Shown: positions 1 through 6,500 of the stretch, piece after piece
Layout of the letters: each line of letters starts with the position of its first letter
Position numbering within the stretch: the stretch's first letter is position 1
Source of the DNA: Bacillota bacterium
GTDB lineage: Bacteria; Bacillota; Clostridia; Peptostreptococcales; Anaerovoracaceae
NCBI GenBank assembly: GCA_016282655.1
Contig: JAEELK010000017.1
Coordinates: forward strand, 1 to 7,698
Reading direction: 5' to 3'
DNA length: 7,698 nt
The notes under the pieces: model-generated
What the model saw: only the letters and a program-made list of their open reading frames with translations
Databases searched by the model: none
Told to the model about the DNA's origin: nothing
Program-made: the position numbers and the translations under genes

Positions 1-357
1 CCCAGCTGCGACGTGGTCTCGGGCAGCGTCACGGCGGCGCCCTGCGCCAGAGAGATCATGGAAAACGTGCTGCGCTATCTGGACCTCCGGCCGGAATACA
101 CCGCGGAGGAGCAGAAAGCGCTGAAGAGCGAATATACCACAGTGCCGGACCTCAGCGGACAGAGCCTCAGCGACGCCATCGGCATCCTGGCGGGCAAGGA
201 GCTCGGCTATAAACTGACGCAGGCGGATCTCGCCGCGGCGGCGGGAGAGGACGAGGGCGGCAACGGCAGCGTGGAGGAATTCTGCGTGGCGGACCAGTAC
301 CCCAAGGCGGGCGAGACCGCGAAGAAGGGGACGGCCGTTTATCTTTACAAAGAATAA
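1..357 (+). CDS. C-terminal part of a PASTA-domain class B penicillin-binding protein (SpoVD/PBP2-like), 5' truncated
   Basis: Only the last 118 residues are in the window; the frame is open from base 1, so the gene starts upstream. Visible residues 5-33 (VVSGSVTAAP, then EIMENVLRYLDL, then PEYT) match the conserved end of the transpeptidase domain of SpoVD/PBP2-type D,D-transpeptidases. A single PASTA domain follows at about residues 45-118, opening with VPDLSG and closing with QYPKAGETAKKGTAVYLY. The catalytic SxxK, SxN and KTG motifs lie outside the window. Family role: extracytoplasmic, membrane-anchored crosslinking of peptidoglycan together with a SEDS glycosyltransferase, probably the FtsW/SpoVE encoded downstream. 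The PASTA carries an acidic, Ala/Gly-rich loop (residues about 76-91) that looks like a small insertion. The stop lies 14 nt before murF, suggesting one operon. Position and the PASTA tail favour SpoVD, but a division PBP cannot be excluded, so no symbol is given. Confidence 0.88.
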   Translation, partial: PSCDVVSGSVTAAPCAREIMENVLRYLDLRPEYTAEEQKALKSEYTTVPDLSGQSLSDAIGILAGKELGYKLTQADLAAAAGEDEGGNGSVEEFCVADQYPKAGETAKKGTAVYLYKE

Positions 358-371
358 AAAGGAAGGATAGC

Positions 372-1763
372 ATGGAACGAGTCAGCGTACAGGAACTGGT
401 GCAATACAGCGGCGGGACATTGCTCTGCGGCGAGCCCGGCCAGCAGATCGAAGGCGTGTTCTATGATTCGAGGCAGGCTGTCGCGGGCGGTCTTTTCATC
501 GCCATCCCCGGCGAGCGCACCGACGGCCACAATTACGTGCTGCAGACGGCGCATCACGGCGCGGCGGCGGCCTTCGTCTCCCGGGAAGATTTCCTGGGCA
601 GAGAGGACGTGGAAGCGCTCGGCATGGCGCTGATCCTGGTGAACGACACGGTCGAGGCCCTGCAGCGCGCCGCCGCGGCCTATCTGGAACGCTTTTCGAT
701 CCGCAGGGTGGCGGTCACCGGCAGCACCGGCAAGACCGGCACCAAGGAGATGATCTACCGCATCCTTTCCGAGAAATACAGGACCGTGCGCAACGAGGGC
801 AACCTCAACAGCCCCATCGGGCTTTCCGTTTCGGCCTTCAACGTGGACCGGACGACGGAGGCGGCGGTCTTTGAGATGGGCATGGACCACCTCGGCGAGA
901 TCCATTCCATGGCGGAGATCGTTCGGCCGCAGGTGGCGCTGATCAACAACATCGGCGTGACGCATCTGGAGCATCTCGGCACGCGCAGCAACATCCTGCG
1001 CGCCAAGATGGAGATCGCGGATTTTTTGCAGGACGGAGACGTCCTGATCCTGAACTGGGACAACGACCTGCTCCCGCTGGCGGAGCACCGGGGCGGCTAT
1101 CGCATCATGAAGGTGGGGCAGAACGGCCCGGATCTGAGCTGGCGCCTGCTGGAGGACCGGGGCGCGGAGGGCATCCGCGTCGCGCTGGAGTGCGGCGGGG
1201 AACGCCAGGAGGTCTCCATCTCCATCCCCGGCGCGCACAACGCCTCCAACGCGGCCATGGCGGCCGCTGCGGGGCTCTGCTGCGGCGTCTCCCTGCGGGA
1301 GGCGGCCGCCGGCTTCGGCAAGCTGGAGCAGACGGGACGCCGCCTGCGCCTGCTCGAACGGGGCGGCATCACCATCGTGGACGACTGCTATAACGCGAGC
1401 CCGGACTCCATGCGTTCCGCGCTGGACGTGCTCGCCTCGCTGCAGGCGAAGCGCCGCGTCGCGGTCCTGGCGGACATGCTGGAGCTGGGGCCGGAGGCGC
1501 CGGAATTCCACAGGGCGGTGGGACGCTATGCCGCCGAAAAGAAGATCGATCTGCTGATCTCCACCGGCCCGCTCGGCCGCTATCTGGCGGAAGGGGCGCG
1601 GGAAGCGGGGATCGCCGCCGAGCATTTCCCGGCGCGGGAGGACTTCGACGCCCGGCTGCCGGAGTTTTTGAAAGCGGGCGACGCCGTGCTGGTGAAGGCA
1701 TCTCGCGGCATGGCGCTCGACAAGACCGTGGAGGCGCTGGAGGGCCTGACGTACCATGAGTGA
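372..1763 (+). CDS. murF: UDP-N-acetylmuramoyl-tripeptide--D-alanyl-D-alanine ligase (MurF)
   Basis: MurF is the cytoplasmic ATP-dependent ligase that adds D-Ala-D-Ala to UDP-MurNAc-tripeptide, the last soluble step of precursor synthesis. The 463-residue product has the normal family length and three-domain layout. The N-terminal substrate domain includes YDSR (31-34) and FIAIPGERTDGH (42-53). The central ATPase has P-loop TGSTGKTGTK (116-125), NEGN (141-144), FEMGMDHLGEI (167-177), NNIGVTHLEHLG (192-203) and the AKMEI lysine K212, expected to be carbamylated. The C-terminal domain has IPGAHN (285-290), CYNASPDSM (339-347), LADMLELG (366-373) and VKASRGM (441-447). The ATG is preceded by GGAAGGA (361-367) at a short but workable distance. 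The residue after the P-loop Lys-Thr is Gly (123), where Ser/Thr is usual in Mur ligases. The end overlaps mraY by 8 nt. YNASPDS and the lack of a murE-type diaminopimelate-binding motif separate it from MurE. Confidence 0.97.
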   Translation: MERVSVQELVQYSGGTLLCGEPGQQIEGVFYDSRQAVAGGLFIAIPGERTDGHNYVLQTAHHGAAAAFVSREDFLGREDVEALGMALILVNDTVEALQRAAAAYLERFSIRRVAVTGSTGKTGTKEMIYRILSEKYRTVRNEGNLNSPIGLSVSAFNVDRTTEAAVFEMGMDHLGEIHSMAEIVRPQVALINNIGVTHLEHLGTRSNILRAKMEIADFLQDGDVLILNWDNDLLPLAEHRGGYRIMKVGQNGPDLSWRLLEDRGAEGIRVALECGGERQEVSISIPGAHNASNAAMAAAAGLCCGVSLREAAAGFGKLEQTGRRLRLLERGGITIVDDCYNASPDSMRSALDVLASLQAKRRVAVLADMLELGPEAPEFHRAVGRYAAEKKIDLLISTGPLGRYLAEGAREAGIAAEHFPAREDFDARLPEFLKAGDAVLVKASRGMALDKTVEALEGLTYHE

Positions 1764-2727
1764 TCACGCGCTCCTGATCCTGACGCTCGTCCTTTCCTTC
1801 GTGCTCTGCGCGATCTTCACGCCGCTGCTCATCCCCATGCTGCGGCGCCTGAAGGCGGGGCAGAGCATCCGCGAAGAGGGGCCGCAGTCCCATCTGAGCA
1901 AGGCCGGCACGCCGACGATGGGCGGTCTGGCCATGCTGCTCGCCATGCTCGCTGCCTGCCTGATCTGCGGGCCGCGCGACCACGATCTCTTCGTGCTCCT
2001 GGCGGTGCTGCTCGCCTTTGGCCTCCTGGGCTTTCTGGATGATTTCATCAAGGTGGTGCTGAAGCGCAACCTCGGCCTGCGCGCCTGGCAGAAGTTCCTG
2101 CTGCAGGTGCTGCTCGCGGTGCTGCTGGCGCTGTATCAGCAGCATGCCTCCCAGTTCGGCAGCGCCGTCTTCGTGCCCTTCCTGAACCGCTGGTGGGATC
2201 TGGGCGTCTTCTATCTGCCCTTCGTGGTCTTCGTCGTGGTGGCCATGTCCAACGCGGTGAACCTGACCGACGGGCTGGACGGCCTGGCGGCCGGCGTCAC
2301 CGCGCCCGTCGCGCTCTTCTTCGCCGTCGTGTCGCTGGGCTTCTGCGCCTCCGCGGCCACGGGGAACTTCTGCGCGGCGCTGGCAGGCGCCTGCCTGGGC
2401 TTCCTGCTCTACAACCGCCATCCGGCCAGCCTCTTCATGGGAGACACCGGCTCCCTCGCGCTGGGCGGCGCGCTGGCGGCCGCGGCGGTCCTCAGCGGCA
2501 CGGAGTTCTTCCTGCTGGCGGCCGGCGCCGTCTACGTCCTGGAAGCGCTCTCCGTGGTGCTGCAGGTGGGATACTTCAAGGCCACGCACGGCAAGCGGAT
2601 CTTCCGCATGGCGCCGCTGCACCATCACTTCGAGCTCGGCGGCTGGAGCGAGGTCCGGGTCGTGCTGACCGCCATCCTCTTCACCGTCTGCATGATCGTG
2701 CTCTCCATGGGCAGTTTTTACTTATAA
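1756..2727 (+). CDS. mraY: Phospho-N-acetylmuramoyl-pentapeptide transferase (MraY)
   Basis: MraY is the integral-membrane enzyme that transfers phospho-MurNAc-pentapeptide from UDP to undecaprenyl phosphate, giving lipid I. The 323-residue protein is almost entirely hydrophobic segments, about ten as in the family. Signature stretches are all present: GPQSHLSKAGTPTMGG (42-57), FLDDFIKV (93-100) with the Asp pair D95/D96, NAVNLTDGLDGLA (166-178), FMGDTGSLALGG (227-238) with the catalytic-site Asp D230, and the PLHHHFELGGW loop (287-297). Correspondence of D95, D96, D230 and the HHH to the Aquifex active site (D117, D118, D265, H324) is by motif, not by alignment. The start codon sits inside the end of murF (ATGAGTGA, 8-nt overlap), which suggests translational coupling. 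A GGAGG lies at 1739-1743, 12 nt upstream of the ATG. The intact HHH loop favours MraY over the related WecA/TagO family. Confidence 0.98.
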   Translation: MSDHALLILTLVLSFVLCAIFTPLLIPMLRRLKAGQSIREEGPQSHLSKAGTPTMGGLAMLLAMLAACLICGPRDHDLFVLLAVLLAFGLLGFLDDFIKVVLKRNLGLRAWQKFLLQVLLAVLLALYQQHASQFGSAVFVPFLNRWWDLGVFYLPFVVFVVVAMSNAVNLTDGLDGLAAGVTAPVALFFAVVSLGFCASAATGNFCAALAGACLGFLLYNRHPASLFMGDTGSLALGGALAAAAVLSGTEFFLLAAGAVYVLEALSVVLQVGYFKATHGKRIFRMAPLHHHFELGGWSEVRVVLTAILFTVCMIVLSMGSFYL

Positions 2728-2758
2728 CGTCGAACGAAAGAAAAGAGGCAAGAAAGCC

Positions 2759-4111
2759 ATGATCGATCGCAACGCAAGTTATCTGGTGGTCGGAATGGGG
2801 CGCTCCGGTCTGGGAGCCGCCCGCGTCCTGAAGCAGCTGGGCTGCCGCCTGGCCGTGCAGGACAGCAAGACGGAAGCGCAGCTTCCCGCGGAGCTGACGG
2901 CGGAGATGAAGGCGGCCGGGATCCCCTGCTATTTCGGGCGGGAGCCGGAAGAGGCCTTCGACGTGATCGTCCTCAGCCCCGGCGTGCCGAAGGAACTGCC
3001 GTTCCTGCAGCGCGCCGCGGAGGCGGGGAGCCGGATCATCGGAGAACTGGAGCTGGCCTGGCAGATGGACAAAGGACATTACGTCGCCATCACGGGCACG
3101 AACGGCAAGACGACCACGACGGTCCTATGCGGCGAGATCTTCGCGGCCGCGGGCCGCGAGACCCACGTGGTGGGCAACGTCGGTCTGGCCGTCAGCGGGG
3201 AAGTGCTCACGGCCGGGCCGGAGAGCTGGTTCGTGACGGAGGTCAGCAGCTTCCAGCTGGACGTGACGGAGGAATTCCATCCCGTGGTCTCCGCCATCCT
3301 GAACATCACGCCGGACCACATGGACCGGCACAAGACGCTGGAGAATTACAAGGCTGCCAAGGCCAAGGTCTTCCGGCAGCAGGGCCCGGAGGACTGCTGT
3401 GTCCTCAACGCGGACGATCCCGAGACGATGACGCTGGCGCCGCGCTGCCGGGCGAAGCTCTGTCCCTTCAGCCGGAAAACGCTTCTGGCGGACGGCTGCT
3501 GCGTGGAGGCGGGGGAGCTGGTCCTGCGGAAGGAAGGCAAGACCGTCGCGCGCTTCTGCCGCGCGGACGAGCTGCAGATCCCCGGCGCGCACAATCTGGA
3601 GAACGCGCTGGCGGCGGCGGCCATCTCCTACGCCGCGGGCATCCCGGCGGAGACCATCGCCTCCGTGCTGCGCAGCTTCCGCGGTGTGGAGCACCGCATG
3701 GAGCCGGTGCGCGAGCTCGGCGGCATCCGCTTCATCAACGATTCCAAGGGGACGAACCCGGACGCCTCCATCAAGGCCATCGAAGCCATCCCGGGCGGCA
3801 TCATCCTGCTGGCCGGCGGCTACGACAAGGGCTCTTCCTATGACGAGTTCATCGGGGCCTTCCAGGGCAAGGTGAAGCGCATGATTCTCATGGGCGCCAC
3901 GGCGGAGAAGATCCGCGCGGAGGCGGAACGGCAGGGCTTCACGGATCTTGAGATGGCCAAGGACATGCACGAGAGCGTGGCGAAGGCCTACGCGGCGGCG
4001 GCGCCCGGAGACACGGTGCTGCTGAGCCCGGCCTGCGCCAGCTGGGATATGTATCGCTGCTTCGAGGAGCGCGGCGAGGACTTCAAAGCGGAAGTGCTCG
4101 CCCTGAAATAG
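2759..4111 (+). CDS. murD: UDP-N-acetylmuramoylalanine--D-glutamate ligase (MurD)
   Basis: MurD is the cytoplasmic ligase that adds D-glutamate to UDP-MurNAc-L-Ala using ATP. The 450-residue product has the usual length. An N-terminal Rossmann-like domain begins with VVGMGRSGLGAA (10-21). The central ATPase domain has P-loop TGTNGKTTTT (112-121), VSSFQLD (162-168), LNITPDHMDRH (181-191) and a lysine in YKAAKAK (K201), which by motif corresponds to the carbamylated E. coli K198. NADDP is at 217-221 and IPGAHNLENALAA at 274-286. The C-terminal domain has EHRMEPV (311-317), FINDSKGTNPDAS (325-337), LLAGGYDKG (350-358) and LLSPACASWDMY (421-432), all typical of MurD rather than MurC or MurE. The 31-nt A/G-rich gap after mraY contains AGAGG (2744-2748), 10 nt before the ATG. 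The TAG stop directly abuts the possible GTG start of the SEDS gene. Confidence 0.98.
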   Translation: MIDRNASYLVVGMGRSGLGAARVLKQLGCRLAVQDSKTEAQLPAELTAEMKAAGIPCYFGREPEEAFDVIVLSPGVPKELPFLQRAAEAGSRIIGELELAWQMDKGHYVAITGTNGKTTTTVLCGEIFAAAGRETHVVGNVGLAVSGEVLTAGPESWFVTEVSSFQLDVTEEFHPVVSAILNITPDHMDRHKTLENYKAAKAKVFRQQGPEDCCVLNADDPETMTLAPRCRAKLCPFSRKTLLADGCCVEAGELVLRKEGKTVARFCRADELQIPGAHNLENALAAAAISYAAGIPAETIASVLRSFRGVEHRMEPVRELGGIRFINDSKGTNPDASIKAIEAIPGGIILLAGGYDKGSSYDEFIGAFQGKVKRMILMGATAEKIRAEAERQGFTDLEMAKDMHESVAKAYAAAAPGDTVLLSPACASWDMYRCFEERGEDFKAEVLALK

Positions 4112-4117
4112 GTGCGC

Positions 4118-5251
4118 ATGAAGAAAGAAAAACGCGTGAGAAGGCACGGCGACTTCCTGATCACCATCTTCGTTCTGGGGCTGGCGGTCTTCGGCGTCGC
4201 GATGGTCTTCAGCGCCAGCTATTATTCGGCGATCAACGACTACGGGGATCCGTATTTCTACCTGAAGTCGGACGCCATGTGGGTGGGGCTCGGCATCGTA
4301 TTTTTCTGCGTCCTCTCGCAGATCGACTATCACATCTACCGGAGGCTCGCGCCGGCGATGCTGCTGGTCAGCCTCGTCCTGCTCTGCCTGCTCTTCACGC
4401 CGCTGGGCGACACCCACGGCGGCGCCACGCGCTGGCTGAATCTGGGCCTCGGCATCAACATCATGCCCGGCGAGATCGCCAAGATCTGCGCCATCGTCTT
4501 CGTCGCGGCATTTTTGAGCAAGGATCCGCAGCGCATCCGTTCCTTCCGGCACGGCGTGCTGCCGCTGCTCGTCCTGATGCTGGTCTACGCGGGCCTCATC
4601 TATAAGCAGCCGAACCTTTCCACGGCCATCACGCTCTGCATCATCATCGCGGGCATCATGTTCGTGGCGGGGCTGAACCTCTTCTATTTCGCGGCCCTGG
4701 GCGGCCTCGGGGTGATGGGCATCCTGGTGCTGGTCCTCTCCGACCCGGAGGGCTATCAGCTCCGGCGCCTGCTCAGCTTCCGCGATCCCTTCCAGGACAT
4801 CCGCGGCAACGGCTGGCAGGTGGTCCAGTCCCTGTACGCGCTGGGCTCCGGCGGGCTCTTCGGCGTCGGCCTGGGCAAGAGCGTGCAGAAGAACCTCTGG
4901 CTTCCGGAGCCGCAGAACGACTTCATCCTGGCGATCATCGGCGAAGAGTTCGGCTTTCTGGGCTGCGCGCTGCTGCTGCTCGCCTACCTGACCCTCATCT
5001 GGCGCTGCTGCCGCACGGCCCTGCGGGCGCCGGACCTCTTCGGGACCCTGCTCGCCGGCGGCATCACGATCATGCTCGCGGCGCAGGTCTTTCTGAACGT
5101 GGCGGTCGTCACCTCTTCGATGCCCCCGACCGGCATCACGCTGCCCTTCATCAGCTACGGCGGAAACGCCACGCTGCTCTTCATGGGATCCATGGGGATC
5201 CTCTACAACATCTCGCGCTACGGTCACAGAGAGGAGGACGCGGCACAATGA
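4118..5251 (+). CDS. ftsW: SEDS-family peptidoglycan glycosyltransferase (FtsW/SpoVE type)
   Basis: SEDS proteins polymerise lipid II into glycan strands at the membrane, paired with a class B PBP. From the ATG at 4118 the product is 377 residues: a basic cytoplasmic start (KKEKRVRRH), about ten membrane segments, and a short charged tail. Family motifs in order: FSASYYSA (31-38), GGATRWLNLG (101-110) then PGEIAK (117-122), KQPNLSTA (163-170), RRLLSFRDPFQD (216-227), WLPEPQNDFILAIIGEEFGF (261-280) with the conserved catalytic-site Asp D268, and SSMPPTGITLPFISYGGNAT (333-352). PGEIAK replaces the common PSE(L/I)AK, and GGNAT replaces the more usual GG-S/T-S. A GTG at 4112 directly after the murD stop would add two residues; neither start has a clear Shine-Dalgarno (AGGTG at 4110-4114 is very close to the ATG), so reinitiation from murD is plausible. 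The 3' end overlaps murG (ATGA). Whether it serves division (FtsW) or sporulation (SpoVE) cannot be told; RodA is less likely in this context. Confidence 0.93.
   Translation: MKKEKRVRRHGDFLITIFVLGLAVFGVAMVFSASYYSAINDYGDPYFYLKSDAMWVGLGIVFFCVLSQIDYHIYRRLAPAMLLVSLVLLCLLFTPLGDTHGGATRWLNLGLGINIMPGEIAKICAIVFVAAFLSKDPQRIRSFRHGVLPLLVLMLVYAGLIYKQPNLSTAITLCIIIAGIMFVAGLNLFYFAALGGLGVMGILVLVLSDPEGYQLRRLLSFRDPFQDIRGNGWQVVQSLYALGSGGLFGVGLGKSVQKNLWLPEPQNDFILAIIGEEFGFLGCALLLLAYLTLIWRCCRTALRAPDLFGTLLAGGITIMLAAQVFLNVAVVTSSMPPTGITLPFISYGGNATLLFMGSMGILYNISRYGHREEDAAQ
5231..5237 (+). promoter_or_regulatory. Ribosome binding site of murG
   Basis: GAGGAGG lies 10 nt upstream of the murG ATG at 5248 and inside the last codons of ftsW. 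It is the strongest Shine-Dalgarno within the five-gene block and fixes the murG start. Together with the 4-nt ATGA overlap it suggests that MurG can be translated independently of, as well as coupled to, the upstream SEDS gene. Confidence 0.8.
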
Positions 5252-6348
5252 AAGTCATCCTGAGCGGAGGCGGGACCGGCGGACACATCTATCCGGCGGT
5301 CGCCATCGCGGACCAGATCCGCAGACTGCGCCCGGAGGCGGAGATCCTCTTCGTCGGCACGGAAAAGGGCATGGAGCGCGAGCTGGTGCCCCAGAGCGGC
5401 TATCCCATCCGCTTCATCACCGTGAGCGGCTTCGACCGCCACAATCTGCTGAAGAGCGTCAAGACCATGGCGGACCTGCGCAAGGGCCTGCATGAGGCGA
5501 AGAAGATCCTGCGGGAGGAGCGGCCGGACCTGGTGATCGGCACCGGCGGCTACGTCTGCGGCCCCGTGGTCCGCACGGCGGCCCGCATGGGCATCCCCTG
5601 CTATCTGCACGAGCAGAACGCGCTGCCCGGCATGACGAACCGCATGCTGGAAAAAGAGGTGCGGAAGATCTTCATCAGCTTCGCGGAGGGCGCGGAGCAT
5701 TTCCAGTGCAAGGAGAAGCTGATCGTCACGGGCAATCCCGTGCGCGCCGCTTTTTTCGAAACGGATCCGGCCGCCTGCCGCGCGCGCCTCGGCCTCGGCC
5801 CGGAGGATTTCTTCCTGCTCTGCTTCGGCGGGAGCCGCGGGGCGGGACGCATCAACGAAGTGATGCTGGAGAGCCTGCCGCGTCTCCTGGACGTGCCCGG
5901 CATGCGCGTCTGCTTCATCACCGGCAAGTATTATTATGACGAGATCGAGGCGAAGCTGCGGGAGCAGGGCCTGCTGGAGCGCGAAGCCCTCACGCTGATG
6001 CCTTATGCCTCTGAGATCCAGGATCTGATGGCGGCCGCGGACCTTCTGATCAGCCGCGCCGGCGCGCTCACCGTATCGGAGATCACGGCCTGCGGCAAGG
6101 TCTCGATCTTCATCCCCTCGCCGAACGTGACGGGAAATCATCAGTATTTCAACGCGAAGGTGGTGGCGGACCGCGGCGGCGGGCTGCTGCTGGAGGAAAA
6201 GGATCTCAGCGCCGAAACGCTCTGCCGCTCGGTGCTCGGCCTGGCGGAGGACAGGGAGGAGCTGGCGCGCATGGCGCAGGCCAGCGCGTCCCTCGGCATC
6301 CGGGACGCCGCGGCGGAGATCTGCCGTCATCTTCCGCTTGCGGAATAA
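5248..6348 (+). CDS. murG: UDP-GlcNAc:lipid I N-acetylglucosaminyltransferase (MurG)
   Basis: MurG is a GT-B, GT28-family peripheral membrane enzyme on the cytoplasmic face that adds GlcNAc to lipid I to make lipid II. The 366-residue product is of normal length. The N-terminal domain starts with LSGGGTGGHIYPA (5-17), whose glycine loop contacts the phosphates, followed by VGTEKGMERELVP (36-48), VSGFDR (59-64), GTGGYVCGP (98-106), HEQNALPGMTNR (121-132) and GNPVR (162-166). The C-terminal UDP-GlcNAc-binding domain has FGGSRGAGRIN (193-203), PYASEIQDLMAAADLLISRA (252-271), GALTVSEI (272-279) and IPSPNVTGNHQYFNA (289-303). Small deviations are GKVSIFIP, where GKPSILIP is usual, and GGG (310-312) at the usual G-A-A position. 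The start is set by the GAGGAGG box and overlaps the SEDS stop by 4 nt. It is the last gene before a strong terminator. Confidence 0.98.
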   Translation: MKVILSGGGTGGHIYPAVAIADQIRRLRPEAEILFVGTEKGMERELVPQSGYPIRFITVSGFDRHNLLKSVKTMADLRKGLHEAKKILREERPDLVIGTGGYVCGPVVRTAARMGIPCYLHEQNALPGMTNRMLEKEVRKIFISFAEGAEHFQCKEKLIVTGNPVRAAFFETDPAACRARLGLGPEDFFLLCFGGSRGAGRINEVMLESLPRLLDVPGMRVCFITGKYYYDEIEAKLREQGLLEREALTLMPYASEIQDLMAAADLLISRAGALTVSEITACGKVSIFIPSPNVTGNHQYFNAKVVADRGGGLLLEEKDLSAETLCRSVLGLAEDREELARMAQASASLGIRDAAAEICRHLPLAE

Positions 6349-6383
6349 GCATTTGCAAACAACTTTCCACTCCCATATTCCTT

Positions 6384-6420
6384 ATAAAATGCCGGAGCTT
6401 CCGCTCCGGCATTTTATTCT
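6384..6420 (+). terminator. Strong intrinsic terminator after murG
   Basis: Bases 6384-6398 (ATAAAATGCCGGAGC) pair perfectly with 6403-6417 (GCTCCGGCATTTTAT), a 15-bp stem with a GC-rich upper half and a TTCC loop. It is followed by a T-rich run, ATTTTATTCT (6411-6420). The A-rich 5' flank means the reverse complement also ends in T's, so it could act in both directions. It lies 36 nt after the murG stop and probably ends, or strongly attenuates, transcripts from the murF-murG block. No gene on the opposite strand explains a bidirectional need. Confidence 0.92.
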
Positions 6421-6430
6421 CAGAAAGCCT

Positions 6431-6459
6431 TTGCAGGGAGCCTTTCCCTGTGGTAAATT
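6431..6459 (+). promoter_or_regulatory. Candidate promoter for divIB
   Basis: TTGCAG (6431-6436) is separated by 17 nt from TAAATT (6454-6459), resembling a housekeeping-sigma -35/-10 pair but matching the consensus at only 3/6 and 4/6. A second AT-rich -10-like box, TATTAT (6464-6469), has no -35 at proper spacing. The local sequence from 6454 to 6480 is AT-rich, and it sits directly downstream of a terminator, where a new promoter would be expected. If used, transcription would start near 6466, downstream of the alternative GTG at 6450, and this favours the ATG at 6501 as the divIB start. This is inference from weak motif matches. Confidence 0.33.
6434..6450 (+). other. Short inverted repeat (possible RNA hairpin) upstream of divIB
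   Basis: CAGGGA (6434-6439) can pair with TCCCTG (6445-6450) around a 5-nt loop. G-U pairs could extend the stem outward. There is no T-run after it, so it is not a convincing terminator. It overlaps the candidate -35/spacer region and, at its last base, the alternative GTG start. It could be an operator-like palindrome, an RNA stem that hides the AGGGA Shine-Dalgarno-like bases, or chance. Confidence 0.3.
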
Positions 6460-6500
6460 TAAATATTATCAGTAAAGCAAAAGGGACACATTCGGGATCT

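Noticed and set aside
1017..1028. T-run GATTTTTTGCAG in murF resembling a -1 slippery heptamer (T TTT TTG)
   Set aside because: The murF frame continues normally with all downstream motifs and no useful alternative frame follows. TTT-TTG for Phe-Leu recurs near 1665 and 4510 and looks like codon choice, not programmed frameshifting.
2193..2762. Alternative + strand frames inside mraY, murD and ftsW, with Arg/Gly/Pro-rich products
   Set aside because: They overlap fully supported genes in another frame, have low-complexity composition, and lack convincing ribosome binding sites.
3125..5248. Very long open frame on the - strand (over 700 codons) and similar long antisense frames at 345-1757, 1369-2628 and 5224-6330
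   Set aside because: They lie wholly antisense to well-identified Mur/SEDS genes. Their translations are rich in Arg, His, Gln and Ala, as expected for the complement of GC-rich codons, with no recognisable motif. High third-position GC removes stop codons on the opposite strand.
6353..6390. TTGCAA (6353-6358) and TATAAA (6383-6388) as a promoter before the terminator
   Set aside because: The spacing is 24 nt, too long for a standard promoter, and the -10-like box is part of the A-rich arm of the terminator stem.
6384..6417. The palindrome after murG as a REP/attachment site or transposon end
   Set aside because: A GC-rich perfect stem with T-run immediately after a stop codon is fully explained as an intrinsic terminator. 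No transposase, target duplication or second copy is in the window.
6426..6445. Direct repeat AGCCTTT at 6426-6432 and 6439-6445
   Set aside because: Two 7-base copies at 13-nt offset are too short to call an operator or repeat element. One copy overlaps the small hairpin; chance is a sufficient explanation.
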